Below, piece after piece: positions 23,401 through 35,701 of a stretch of 64,000 nucleotides of DNA. The DNA is taken from contig NW_022985550.1 of assembly GCF_010093815.1 (NCBI RefSeq), positions 137,074 to 201,073 of the forward strand, written 5' to 3'. Position numbers and translations under genes: made by a program. Numbering within the stretch: position 1 is the stretch's first letter; each line of letters opens with the position of its first letter. This DNA is from Pseudovirgaria hyperparasitica (lineage: Eukaryota; Ascomycota; Dothideomycetes; Acrospermales; Acrospermaceae). The notes beneath the pieces are model-generated. The model ran no database searches. It saw nothing but the letters and a program-made list of their open reading frames with translations, and had not been told where the DNA came from.

Positions 23401-25510
23401 GTCCCATGTGCATTTGAAGTCAAATGCTCCCGAATCTGAGATACAAGGTCTTCTCTATACTTGTGCAATGTACGCAATTCTTCCACCTTGTAGTTTATGT
23501 AGAAATCGACGGCTGATGACATGTGCTCGGAGTTAGGTGCGAGCCGCAGATGTGCCAATTTCGGTATCTGTTGAACCAGAACTTCGATTTCGGACCAAGG
23601 TCGACTAGCAACAAGCCAGTTAAGATTACGACTTTCAGTCATTGTCTGCGAGATGAGGTTCAGGAGTCTATCTCGATCGGTCCGACATTCGTCGAGAGCA
23701 TCGACCAGTATATATATTTTGCGAGACTTTACGTCTTGCAGTATGGACTTGAAGATACCGGTCAAAGCATACCAGGCATTGTTACCCTCAAAGAGAGATT
23801 TCCCCGTCTTTTCGTATTGCTGTCTCACATGTTTGAGAAGAGAAGGCTCCTCGTCAATCAAGAGATAGATAATCCCTCTTAGGACAGCAGTGGCGTTATT
23901 CGCGTTTGTATCCGATGCCTGGCAAAAGAAATACGCCAAAACGTAGTCGCGGTAGGGCAAGACCCGAAGACGGTCAATCATGCCGCAGAGGAGCATAGTC
24001 TTGCCTTGTCCAGGATTACCACTGAGCCATAACGATTGAATGCCATCATCATTCAGCCATCGTTGGTATTCGGAGTTATCAAAGATCCACTCGTAACATT
24101 CGCTCACTAAACCTCCTTTCATTGACTCTATACGCTCCTTATCCAATAAGGGCGATCCTGCGCACAAATCTCGTATGCAGGCCTGATCTTTGTCAGTCTG
24201 TCTGTCTTTCTGATACTCTCTTGTCTGATTTCGAACGGCTGACACGGCGTCATCAGCTCCTTTCATAAGTGCAGTCAATGTATCCTGCACTTGTATCGAA
24301 TAATATATATTGACATCATTCTTAACAAGTGTTTCAGCTTGTTCAATGTCATGGATCTGACCAGCCCAATCATCAAATAGGAGGAAGTCGTTGACTATCG
24401 CCTTTACGCGTCGACGGTAGTAACTGATAACGCTCTTCATTTGATACAATAGAAATTTTGAATAGAGGTCCACAACATGCTGTCTGACTTGAATTTGAAG
24501 ATTCGATCCGTTGAGGATAGAGTCCTCCGCGCCAAAGAGACTGATGGCAAGGCTTTCGTACCATTTGGCTCTCAGTATGACGTACTCTAGCCCTTGTCGA
24601 TTTTTCAGTGCCTCGCCGATAGGGTTTTTGATGACCTGTCTTATCGTAAGCAATGTTATCCAGATAGTTGCAAAGTCAAACTGACTTCGATTGCAATGCA
24701 GACGCACGCCCAGGCAATGGCAGCTTCAGTCGATGCCTGAACAGATTTCTTAGCTGCACCTTGGATAGCCTCAATAGCATGGAGGCCAGAATTAAGCTTG
24801 TGTTTAATTCTAGTGTCCTTGTCCGTCCTTTTCAAACCTCGCTCGACTATGCTCTTCATTTGCTTGCGACGCTCGTCAGGATCGCGTACAATGAGGTTTT
24901 TGAAAGATTTGATAGCTTCCGTATCAATTGTGCCTATCATCTTGGCAGAAAGAATGGTCTCGTATCTGCTCGTCAGCTCAGGCTCAGCTTCAGACGCCTT
25001 CTCATAGGCCTCATCCCACAGATCCGCCGGCGCAATCCTAGCGGACTTGTCTGTAGGAAAGCGGCCATCATTGTGTGTGTTATTTGCATCTCGAGTAACC
25101 TTGACCAACTCATGGGCTCTATTCACCAGGAATCGCTGGTTAGTATGGTTGATCTTGCTCTGTTCGACCGATCTCGTTGAATTAGATTCTTCCTTGTCTG
25201 AAATCTTCTGCTGAACGTTGGCTGTCTTCTGTCGTGCTTTTGACTTCATCAGATCGGGGCTTTCGTTATCCTGGGCGTTGTGCTGTTCGTTTGCGGCTTT
25301 CTCTCGTCCAGAAGAATTGAGTGCAGGACTTTCGCCGATGGTTTCAACATTGACAGCGTCTTCATGCAATTTTTGGCCCGTGGGAGGCACAATTTGACTT
25401 GTTGTGGTATGTAGTGCAGGCTGAGCGTGGTTGGCCGGCGGCTGGTCCTTTATTGCCTTGGCTTGTGGCTTCTCATGCCTTCTCAAAAACTTCTGGAACG
25501 ATTTCTTCAT
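20457..25510 (-). CDS. NLR-like NACHT-WD40 (NWD-type) protein, 1,650 aa
   Basis: Minus-strand exons 25510-24686, 24635-22683 and 22631-20457, separated by 50- and 51-nt introns, all phase 0 (donors GTCAGT and GTCTTT). The joins restore family-typical sequence: CVCIAIE|VIKNPIGEA and VVRTAE|TFKGQDGL. Order: a basic, disordered N-terminus (about 1-150); a NACHT N-terminal domain (LWDEAYEKA to about residue 430); a NACHT NTPase with Walker A GNPGQGKT at about 481-488 and Walker B IYILVDALDEC at about 582-592; a helical winged region; then diverged WD40 repeats from about residue 975 (ITAIAFSSDGRRLISA...TIVLWD; MAATFTSEGNMVAYG...VKIWD; IEDMSISPDGRFLALH...VIIWS). Fungal NLRs of this type govern non-self recognition and regulated cell death. 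That role is inferred here. The repeats are too diverged from each other to be the high-identity, recombining kind. No known N-terminal effector domain or amyloid motif is visible. Confidence 0.9.
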
Positions 25511-27971
25511 CCTAATTCACATGCCAGAGGCCGTTGAAGAGGTATAAAAGCCTCTGAAAGTCTCCAGAGTGAAGTCAAAACTGAATTCTCTCTATCGCAC
25601 AAAGCTATTAGCAAGGCCCTCATTGACGCCATGAGCGCAATGTCACATATTGGGGCGATCTGGCACGGGCGGCTAGGTACGAAGCCTGATAAGTCGTCGG
25701 CGGCTCCATTTTCTGCAGCCAAGATGAGATAGCATGGGTCTTTCTCCTCTCGAAGATGGTTGATTGGCGGGCATGGCTGCGACTTAAACATGCTTGCGGC
25801 GCAGTACGCGAGGCTGTACTATTTCAGCCTTCAAGGACTGTCTGTCTGACCCCAAGAAGAAGCGCGTCGCAAAAGCAATGCACGATGAAATGTACGTGAC
25901 TTCAGGAGTACATTCAGGCGTGCCCGTGATGGGAGAACGTCTGTTAAGTCAGAACTGAGAAAGTCAGATCATGGTCTGTGCTCCATACATGCGGGCCGAT
26001 TCCTTGCTTGCAATGGCAAGACCATGTCAATTGGCTACACAGCCTTGAAGGTTTGTCTTCGTATACGTTAAAATCTGGAAATAAGAATTTATTTAGGCAC
26101 ACGATAGTTGCAGATTAACAGCGATTCGCGAAGAGTAATATATGAATGAATTATTTCTGCTCGAGTAATCCTTGTGGCTCTCCGCACGCATGATTCAGAA
26201 TTGGCATCATGCAATTTCACTTGCTATGTCGGTATATACAAGGGACCATTCGTTGCAACTGTTTACTACGTGTCAGACCATAATACGCCATTAAGAGATC
26301 GCGGGCTCTGACACGTGAAGCGTGCCTCGAAATACGACTACGTCATTCATAAAATCATAGGTTAGACAGCTCGGCGATTATTTGTGGTGTGGCGGTCTCT
26401 GTAGATGTAGAAGTTGATTGATACATGTACGCTTAGTCACGAGTACTACTGCCTAGTGCGCCATTGTATGTTCTAGGGCCAGAGTCGATGAGTTTGCTCT
26501 ACATCCTCTGCTGGATCCATGAACGTCGTTCTTGGATGGATGTTGTGATACGAACCCTATCTCGTGCTGACAATGCTGAGCGTTCATGATCACCTTGAAC
26601 TCCATGAAGGTCGTCAGATCTTGGACTTCCGACAGTGGGGTGAAGTGCGACGCTAGTTGAAATTGTGCTCTGGTGGCAGATCTAAAATCTTCACGGACCA
26701 CACTCCTTGTCAACACGGGAGAGTTGTTCGCTGCTACACACTGGTGTCTCTTGACAGCTTGGTAATGGATGGAAAATGTCCGTACGAACCATAGGGGATA
26801 TGGATCAAAGAAGAGGCACATCCTCTACCCAATGTTGAACAGTCCTCAGCGGCACATGCTGTTCGTGCATGATCCCGTGACTGGCTAAATGGAATACATT
26901 AACCAAGTTTTGAAATTCTGTTCTCAGATTTTAGATTCAAAAATCTGAGACGATAGGTTCCTTTCAAGCATTCTGCTACAAGTCGTTTTGCAATGCGTCC
27001 AGTCTTGTTTCATTGCTTTGTTCACTAACCCCCAATTTTCGGTGTCTAGTATGTCTTCATTCAGGAACGTAGAGATGTTAATGAGTATGGTGTCCATATT
27101 TTCTCACAAATAGTTTTGACTCTGACTGATGAGTTTCAGATAGTTCCGGGCACGGTCTCCAGATCTCGGCTTGAGTGCGGACATCAGCGGTGGATGAAAG
27201 TTCTACATAGGATGGGTATCCGCTAACTGCTAGTTCTTACTCCTCTGCCACTTTGTGGTCTGTGCAGATTGCTATAATCAGCACACTCGACTATATTTGC
27301 CACAACTGATTCTTGCCACCCTCTCTTCCAAGTAAAGATTTCACTGACTGTATGGTTAAATATTATATCTTGTGTACCAACAAAGATATTCTAGTCCTTA
27401 GAGGACTTTTAGGATACCATTTCGTCCGCCCCAAATCTAAATCTGCTTAGGGTACTTGGAGAGAGACAAGCTTGCCGCTCAATCAAGGTCATTCAAATGT
27501 ACTAATAAGATTCTAGTGTTCTACTACTGCAATCTTGATATCCATATCGCTAGATCGACGACTATTTGATAAAGCCTTGTCTATCACCCCTCTGAGGTCA
27601 CTGGGACGCTCTTGTCTTCCTCTCAGGGGCTAGAAATTTCTACTACGCTGATTTGCTTTTATATCATTGGGTGGTACACTACAGATGTCATTGCTTTAAC
27701 TTCAGACCCATGTTCGACCAGCTGGGCTACCTCACCAATGTTTGGTAAGGGGACGTGCAGTTCCAACCCCTACCGGCGCTCGCTACATATAACTCAAGAA
27801 TTGCCATGTTTCATGGATAGGATATTCTTTATTTTCTCCTGTCACTACCATAAATGAATTCAGCGTTTTGAACCCTGCCACCAACCAGTCCCTTTTCTCG
27901 ATTCCATCACGTAACGACCCTTCCTCGAAGGACCAGAGGGAGGCTGGTGCCACAGGTGATGCATTGACAGA
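25511..27971. other. 2.5 kb gene-free interval
   Basis: No supported gene. The first 300 bases are upstream sequence of the NLR-like gene and include a 94-codon minus-strand frame (25791-25507) whose stop overlaps the NLR ATG. A short hairpin (CTCAGATTTT / AAAATCTGAG) sits at 26923-26949. The rest is AT-leaning with scattered stops in all frames and may contain unrecognisable element debris. Confidence 0.5.
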
Positions 27972-29375
27972 ATGGTAGAAAACAAAGGGATCACATTGGC
28001 CATAGTGGCAACTGTATTCTGCATTGCGGCTTTCATCGCAGTGATATTACGATGTTATACTCGGCTACGGATTGTAAAGGCATTTGGACTGGATGATTAC
28101 TTCATGGTCGCCGCTGAGGTATGCGATGGAAGCACACCGCTGGAATGGCCTGTGCTTCTCTTATTCGTGTGCCAGGACTAACAGGCGACCACAGTTCTTC
28201 CACCTCTGGTTCACATCACTGGTCCTTTCGGGCGTCTACTATGGCACTGGCCGACACATGTGGGATCTTACACCAGAAAATGCCGTCACAGCTTGCAAGG
28301 TACGCGTTGGCCTACGTCCGAGTCAACTGCATTGGTACTAAGCAATCGTAGGTATGGTGGCTTTGCTATCTTGGCTATTGCATGTCTATGATCTTCGCTA
28401 AGATCGCTATTGGTCTTTTCCTCCTTCGAATCGCTGTCCAGAAATCTCATATTAGTATTATCTGGTTCACTATCATTCATTCCATCGTTGCTGGGACCGT
28501 TTTTTTCTTTGTTGTCATCTTTCAATGTTACCCTGTCTCTTATTACTGGACTTCCGTCATCCCAGGTGGTAAAGGTTCCTGTATTTCTTTACATGTCTTC
28601 ACTTCACTTGGCTATCTTTATGGGACTGTATGCGCCTTAGGCGACATGATATATGGTATACTGCCAATATTTCTCATTTGGAATGTTGATATCGACCGCA
28701 AGACGAAATTTATCCTGGTGCCTATCCTCGGCATGGCTGCAATGTAAGCCCAGCAAACACAAACACCACATACGCTACTGACATAAAATCAGTGCGAGTT
28801 GTGCCGCTCTCGTCCGCATGGCCTACATGAACCAGCTCCTGGAGCCTGACTTTCTATGTGAGCATTGATTCTTGCATACCTTCTCTGCGCGATAAATTTA
28901 ACACTACCTAGGGTCGACTGTAGACATCGCCATCTGGTCCACCATCGAACCCGGCCTTGCAATCCTTGCGTCCAGTTTAGCCACACTCCGGCCACTTGTC
29001 AAGCAGCTCAGCTCCCGCTTCTCGGCCCTCAAATCTGTCAATAGTAAAGACCTAGACTCACCCGCCTGCAACACCGATCCGACCACCAAATGTCGACGCG
29101 CTCTATCATTCTCACAGCAGACGCAGACTTGCGATCAAACAACTACTATTGGTATCTGGGCTGAGCATGAGCCGCGAGGCCGGACGAAGATGATGATGGG
29201 AGATGTGGAAAGTCAGTGGTCAGACAGCCAGACGGTGGCGGTAAGTAAAAAGGAGAGGGCCGGGATTGGGCGCATTACGGTACAAACAGATATCGAATTA
29301 ATGGACTCCGCGACATTGGTGGGAAGTCCGACGACTATTTGCGCGCCGGGGACCCCGAAGGTAACACGTATATGA
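27972..29375 (+). CDS. Fungal rhodopsin-domain integral membrane protein, 390 aa
   Basis: Exons 27972-28118, 28195-28299, 28352-28743, 28793-28857 and 28912-29375 sum to 1,173 nt in one frame. The protein begins with a membrane helix (ITLAIVATVFCIAAFIAVIL), then RCYTRLRIVKAFGLDDYFMV, the family hallmark of an Arg-rich loop followed by LDDY. Further helices include HLWFTSLVLSGVYYG, WWLCYLGYCMSMIFAKIAIG, a long one near TIIHSIVAGTVFFFVV, and one ending ILPIFLIW. The SYYW segment and the following Gly/Cys loop are typical. A hydrophilic C-terminal tail of about 130 residues follows. Proteins of this fungal rhodopsin (PTH11-like) domain are putative plasma-membrane sensors. Ligand and role are unknown. 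The first acceptor was chosen because it restores the second helix. Confidence 0.85.
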
Positions 29376-30921
29376 GCTGGGCGCATGATCGTCTTACCTC
29401 TTCTGTATGTTATAAATATATATATTGGTTAACTTGTATCATTCAATGAAATATGATTGTACATTGAGGGTTGTGAAAATTCAGACATGCAGAGATTACA
29501 AGTGTCTAATGGCTACCACATGTCCGTTGATCATTATGACTCGTAATTTGGTAGACTAGCTAGGAGCCACGTAAACTTCCGTCGTTCCTCACGCTTGCCT
29601 AGTCGGCATGAGTATGATCATAATTATAAGCACTATATACATCAACGTATAGCACATTCCGGACTCAAGGGGCACTGATGACCATACATGATTAGGATGT
29701 CCTGTGCCCGATATCAGTCTGCACCAAGGGAACAGGCTATGATTACTTTACCCAGAACAAAATTACACATCACAGCTTGTAGGTGGATGACGAAACTCAC
29801 TCCCCTCAAATAGCTCTATTAGTCACAGACTCTTATCAAAAACTTCACATAATTCGATATAACTTGACGGGAGCAAGTACAACGATTCCTTGGGCTCATT
29901 ACCCTCGTTCCACGATCTGCAGGTGTGCTTACCCTGCAATACCTCCTTACTACCCTATCTCCGAGGCAAAAAGGCTGAAGATATAGGTTACAAAGTCATG
30001 CAATACGCCCATAATCCCTCAAGCTTCTAGTTGTTAAATTCTTGTTTCGAATCCAATTGACAACTTGTGGTTTATTGCTACTGGCTTTAAATTCATGACA
30101 ATACTACCTAAATCTCAGAAAAATAAGCGCTAATAAATGAAGCTACAGAGTTTAGTAGACGTCCGGATATGGATCGAAAATGCTTCATGGATAAATGTAT
30201 AATGGAGGGAACTTGTAAGGACTGGCAACTTAACCACGATTATCTACGCTTCAAGCACATTGATAGTATGTCCCTTTGCAAGGTATAACGACCTCCTTAA
30301 TCTACTTACATGAAATTCCGAGTCCACCCCTCAGAGCCTAACAACTACTTTTTGGAAAGTCATCTTCCACCTTCGTCGCCGCCACGTCTTCTATATTCCG
30401 TACCACCGTTACTTCAATGTAGAGCCGGAAAGATTATTGCCTACCCGCGGCCCGGCAAGAGTGCCATCGGCATCGAACCATGGACTATCTGCATCCAATA
30501 GGGTGCTCCCCAATGGCTATTGCTTCATCGCCGGCTCCGATAGCTTCAAAGCAACTTTCAAGTCTCCTAAGTCAGCGATAATAATGATTTTTAGTCTCAT
30601 AGCTACTGTGGCATTCGAGGGAAGATTTTTCCAGATTAAAGGCAGGGCAGAAGCCGAGCAGTAGAAGCGATTCCACGGTGCTGTTTGAGGATGTAACTTC
30701 AAGAAGGATAAAACAGATAAAAGTACGTGTGACACATAGTGCGTAGTGAAAACAGACAGTGTTGCAGGCCCGGGGTGAGTGTTGGTGTAGTTCCGATCGC
30801 TGGTAGGGGAGCCTTAAGATAGCGCTATGAAGACATACAAGCATTGTCTCACAACGCATGTATCTTAGTATTATGTCTGGCTGCTCGAACACATAATAAT
30901 ATACTTATCTCTTCGATTCTA
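29376..30921. other. 1.5 kb AT-rich gene-free interval
   Basis: AT-rich (for example ATATATAT near 29415) with only short unrelated frames. Probably the 3' flanks of two converging genes plus decayed sequence. Confidence 0.5.
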
Positions 30922-32100
30922 TCAATCATTGATTAATTCCCTCAGGGTCCACTCAATAAATTCTTTTTGTGTCCTCAACCACTCTCTTGCCCCCTCAACC
31001 CGGTAAGAACCCTCCTTTTCACTTTCACCTCTTGCCCGGATAACCTCTTCGCAAGCTCTATCCCGCAAGATTTCGACTCTATAGCTCGCAAATTGCCCAA
31101 ATAGCACCTTTCTATCACTGATATTCCTTACATTCGTCATCACGCTCTCATCTTTGACGTGGGGATCTCGCGGTCTGAAACTTGTCACCATACTAATTCT
31201 CTCCTGCCCACCCTTCGCCGCCGTAGCTTGATGCTCCACATATCTGCCCTGCATAACTACTGCGCTCCCCAACTCGGGGCCTCGCGCCTTCATAATGTCT
31301 CCATCCGCGGCACGGATGTACGTCTCGCCCCCAGACATGCCAGTGCATGGAGAGAGCATTAGTACACATACGAACGGGTAGCAATCCTTGTGCCATCCAA
31401 ACGCACTCTCGCAGTACTTTCCCGGCGTTATTTGTTGACCTGGTGGGGTGCAGTCGTTCTCGGAGCCGTCGGCGCGCACGACAATGTTTGTATGGCCAAT
31501 GTCGTAGTCAAGCGCTGGGACAAGATCGATCCCTGCGATAGTGGATATGAGGGAGATGACGGTGGGGTGGGTCCAAGCCGCATGGGTGAATGGTGCGTGG
31601 CTGTTGCTATCAGTTCGTTCATATACGTGTGAAGTGGCCAAAGGGTCTTACTTTGGACACTGCCCTCTGACCTGTCCAGTCTTACTCCCAGTCTGACAAT
31701 GAAATTTATCAAGCACCTCCTCGTCGAACACTTCTGCTCTCATTTGCCGAATCGCCTCTTCGTTAAACAATGGAAAAGGCTCAGAGAAAGCATTAGGCGA
31801 GATTCCCACATTGCTTTTGCCGAGATCAGCGAGAAGGTGTATTTTCTTGGGAGCTTCATAGTTTAAGTGTTTGGCTGGGTCGAAGACAACTTTGCCTGAG
31901 ATCTTGGCCGAGTCGATCAGGTCGCGTGGAAGATTTGTGAAGCGATCGAGTTGGTGCGAAATGGTAGAGAGCTTAGCCACAGCATGTGAGTCAGATGTGG
32001 AGAAGGAGTCCTGACGCACTGTTTGTGGGTAGATCCCTTGTGTTTGGAACATATTTCGTAGAGCCTGAATTACACTTGGACTCTGGATGACTTGGAGCAC
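30922..32100 (-). CDS. 2OG-Fe(II) oxygenase-like fungal protein, 375 aa
   Basis: Exons 32100-31652 and 31600-30922 (minus) with a 51-nt intron (GTAAGA donor). Two acceptors, 6 nt apart, both keep the frame; I use the distal CAACAG. The N-terminal half holds GISPNAFSEPFPLFNEEAIRQM, and the core has FGWHKDCYPFVCVLML (HxD metal ligands), SGGETYIR, VMQGRYVEHQAT (distal His) and RISMVTSFRPR (Arg at the 2-oxoglutarate position). This matches a fungal family of conserved proteins with a dioxygenase-like jelly-roll core. Substrate unknown. Family assignment rests on this HxD...H...R order, so an inactive relative is possible. Confidence 0.8.
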
Positions 32101-35100
32101 ATAGATACTACTGGGCTGGAGAAGATACCGTGATATTGAGAGATATACAGGACGCGTAAAGGGGATCCGTATATAATACGAAAAACATCAGAATGGATCC
32201 TAGATTGTACATAGAACTTGCACGCGCCAGGGATCGTGGAATAAGAGATTGCCACGTCTTCTGACTTTTCAGGAAACAGAGTCCGAGATCGTAATCTTGA
32301 AGCTTATCGGCTGACACACCGGGCATCGATACGGCAGCTTGGGTTTCGCTGTGCTGTCTTGATTCCGAGGTAGTACTGCATCGCGATTGGTATATACACT
32401 TGAAAGTCATGGAACGAGAAAGTGGTCATCACGGACAGAGGAGAGATCGCAGCTTTGACTATCGGGCCGCTGTAGACGTGCATGAAGAATAGAGCGAGGA
32501 CCATTCCTTCTGATACCGCTGACATCCTGGTGTGGAATGATCCTAGTTGGAGGGCGGTTACCATGAGACCGCCCTCCATCATGCGAAATTACCAAGCTAG
32601 TAGACCACAGTGCTGATGACTGCATCGAATTAGTTTATGAAAGAATCTGTCCGATTTGTTGTGGATTATGTTACTTGGGAAGTCTTAGTCTTCCTAACGT
32701 GGTACTTGTTTCGCACTTTGATACTCGATTCGGAAATAGCTTGGCGAGCCTAATCGACCATGTAGGGAAAAAGCTATAAATAGAACTTGTTACCAAGAAA
32801 TAGTGTCGTTCGCTTTGTACAGTGTAGATCCATTTACAGGATTGTGCGAAGAGTGGTTGATCGTTCGATATCTCTGTCCCAATATGGTCCAGCTAGCCCA
32901 GAGTGTATTGGCTCAAGTCCATGGAGTCCAACAACCACTTTTGGTGATTTTCCGCCGTTTTTCGCGCAATCGAGATGGAGTTTTGGGTAACAATATGAAT
33001 CGCTGTTAAGGAACCAAAGAAGAACCACGTGGCTGCTGACGAGGCTCCTACGGCTCTCTCCCAGCCAAATAGGATCTCTGATGAAGCCTTGCACGCACAA
33101 GTTACAGGTTCCAGCACCAATTTAATCTTCATTCAACGTCCTAGGAACCGCCATGTCTAGCCAATCTTCCTATCTTCGTGTGGTTATACAGCGCTGCTAA
33201 GCGGCATCAACAACGAGCCACCTGAGATGGTCGTATAGTTTCAGTAAGTCGTCTACAAGGCACTTAAAATTCATCTCACGGCCTTGATGTTTCGTATTGG
33301 GATGAGGCAGTATCATTACTTTGGGCCAAGAGTCGTGCCTACTGTGATATTTGTCACATGCAAATATGAGGTTGTGGTATCCTCAATTCATTGTCTTGCT
33401 AACTTATGGTATATTGCGTTCGCCCAAGCGTCTACAACCAGGGTTAGAGTTTGCATCGAAGGGTGTACATCAAGACTGCCTTTGAGGTTTTGCATTGGAG
33501 ATTCACACTTTCCTTTGTTCTGCTAGTCACTTGTGTCAGTGGCACTGTTCTACATGACATCAAGACAATACATGATTTCCCGCTTTGGGCACATATAGAT
33601 GGTGCAGCAGCCACATCCTCATTCTTCATAGCTTTGGTGAGCACGAATATACATACCAAGTATTGTCACGCTATTGTTGCGAAAAGAAACCTCTTGATCC
33701 GGGATACTGACGTATACTATAGCTCCAGAATACTACATAGTCTCGCTGCGAGGGAACCGTTTCCGAGACAAAACAAAGTAATGGTCGATCCCATACGTAG
33801 GCACAGTCTGGATTATCCACCGTTTGGCGTTTTTGGGCGCAAAATGGCACTCTTAGACATTTCAAAGTGCTCACGAGTCTTGTCAATGGTGGAGTACCTG
33901 TCAGCTACAACGCTATCGGAACCACTTGATCTTCTCTTACTGATCAAGCTATGCCCAAACCATGGACCGTACGAAATCGCAATGTTGTGGTTGGAGACTA
34001 CCTTATGTTGGCTGAATCGGATTGATTGGAGTAATGCTCATTTTTCTCTGCTATGGATACACCTCTTTGGCCTCCCTATACAACTCCTGTTACTACTGTA
34101 TCATATCAAAACTTTCCGCTATTCTGTACGCCAGAGGTGGATACAATCGATGTGTATTAGCTATAGAGTTACACGAGGTAGATATGGTCCTTGATATTCT
34201 CGAAGTGAAGTTGTGTGACGCTTAAGAACAATGCCTTGAAGATATGATTTAGGGCAGAGATTGCGGACCAGTGGCTTAGACTCTGTCAATTAAGATCGCT
34301 CTCAGTCAGACTTCCAGGACTTAGGATTCACAAGACGCAAGCATGGAAAGCAGTATGAGTGTTATTGCCATCATACTAACCAGCATCGATTCATAGTCAT
34401 CGAAGAGCTCAATCTCGATTCCCAGCATATGTAACCGTCCCATAAAGAGTATGGTCCTCGCTCGTAGCCAAGTGGCACTACTCCATGTTGGGCGTATCCT
34501 TCGCAGCAGCGGCAATGGGTTTGACATCTGAACAATTATGAAGAATGATTCAGTTGCATGTGGACTCTCGTGCTGCATAACAACCGAGATTCTGTACATA
34601 TGCGTATGTCTATAATCACATAGGAAAGCTTGGCAGCCGGTGAATGTAACTATGGATATACGGATCGCTTGGGCGCTGCACGTTTACGGCTTGCTTCGGC
34701 TGATATTTTATTACGTGGCCTCATTGGACCAGAAGAGTTCTAAGTTTAAAGCTCTAAAAGGATCGCGATTACGTTATCATATTGATTCCTATAGTAGAAA
34801 ATGTAGTAGAAAATTGAGGCTTGCAGATATTAGCATATCACGAAAAACTAGATGGATTGTTTGAACATCGCTCCGACTAGAGTTACTCAGGAGGATTTTC
34901 ATCGAAAACAATCGGTCAATCTCTAGTAAACAAACTTACTCGCTGACATGACCGGTATGTTCCCTCAACCGACCACATATTGCTTGATTCAGCGGATTGT
35001 CTGACATATATTGTTATTGCTTCGTAATGCAATATCTTACACGGCTTATCTGGTTAACCTACATGGCCAGACCCCCAGCTTTGCAGTCTTCCGGATAGCC

Positions 35101-35111
35101 TCGAGAAGAAT
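32101..35111. other. 3 kb interval without a confident gene
   Basis: Upstream flank of the oxygenase gene, then AT-leaning sequence. The only sizeable frame is the 247-codon one at 33451-34194, listed separately. Other frames are short and unrelated to anything I know. Confidence 0.5.
33451..34194 (+). CDS. Orphan open frame, 247 codons, doubtful
   Basis: Uninterrupted frame with a hydrophobic stretch near the start (LSFVLLVTCVSGTVL) and another near the end (LFGLPIQLLLLLYHI). It is rich in Leu, Ser and His with no recognisable motif, no clear promoter and no intron. It lies in a gene-poor region, so it may be a chance frame, a lineage-specific gene or a remnant. Confidence 0.2.
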   Translation: MHRRVYIKTAFEVLHWRFTLSFVLLVTCVSGTVLHDIKTIHDFPLWAHIDGAAATSSFFIALVSTNIHTKYCHAIVAKRNLLIRDTDVYYSSRILHSLAAREPFPRQNKVMVDPIRRHSLDYPPFGVFGRKMALLDISKCSRVLSMVEYLSATTLSEPLDLLLLIKLCPNHGPYEIAMLWLETTLCWLNRIDWSNAHFSLLWIHLFGLPIQLLLLLYHIKTFRYSVRQRWIQSMCISYRVTRGRYGP

Positions 35112-35701
35112 TCAGCGCTTCTTACCAATATTCTTCTTCGCGGCCTCGGTGTTCTTGAATGGAAAACCACTTGTACGCTTGTCGGCGCCAGTCTTGCGGC
35201 TGATCCTGCCATCACTACTTGCAAACAAAAGACACCATAGACCAACGGCCGCCAGTATGGTGCTGACGCCTGTGGAGAGCCCAAACGCAAAAGATCCCTC
35301 TTCAGTCCACATTGCATAAGTATAGAAGCCCGCAACGGCGTGGTAAACTAAAGTTATGCTCAGAGTAGGTATCGCGAACGGCGCCTTCGGGTCTGATGGA
35401 TCAGTTGTTACACCATTGCCTACAATATTAGCTATGAACAGCCAAAACATACACATCACCAACCGATTTGTAGCCTAGAGCTTAGCGGTATCGATCCAGT
35501 AAGAACTAAATTGAGGATACCTAGGGCTAGGAGAGTGAAGCCAAGAGATCGCGAAAAGTATGTTTCGAGTACGGTTGCCTCTCGGACCTCAGGCGAGAGG
35601 ATGGTCAGAATGATGGTAGGCGACGCCATGAGCGGGATGGCCTGGATTATATTCCATGCTGTCGTGCCATAGGTATAGGCTGCCATGTCAGTAAAGGTCA
35701 A
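35112..35701 (-). CDS. Conserved fungal four-helix membrane protein, 181 aa
   Basis: Exons 35701-35464 and 35419-35112 (minus) joined across a 44-nt intron (GTTGGT donor, GTAG acceptor) in frame. Hydrophobic helices: WNIIQAIPLMASPTIILTIL; SLGFTLLALGILNLVLTGSI; ITLVYHAVAGFYTYAMW; and one around STGVSTILAAVGLWCLLFA. The C-terminus is strongly conserved in type: SSDGRISRKTGADKRTSGFPF, then a lysine-rich end (AAKKNIGKKR). I recall this as a Pezizomycotina-wide hypothetical family of this size. The basic cytosolic tail may be an ER-retention-like signal, which is inference. Function unknown. Confidence 0.8.
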
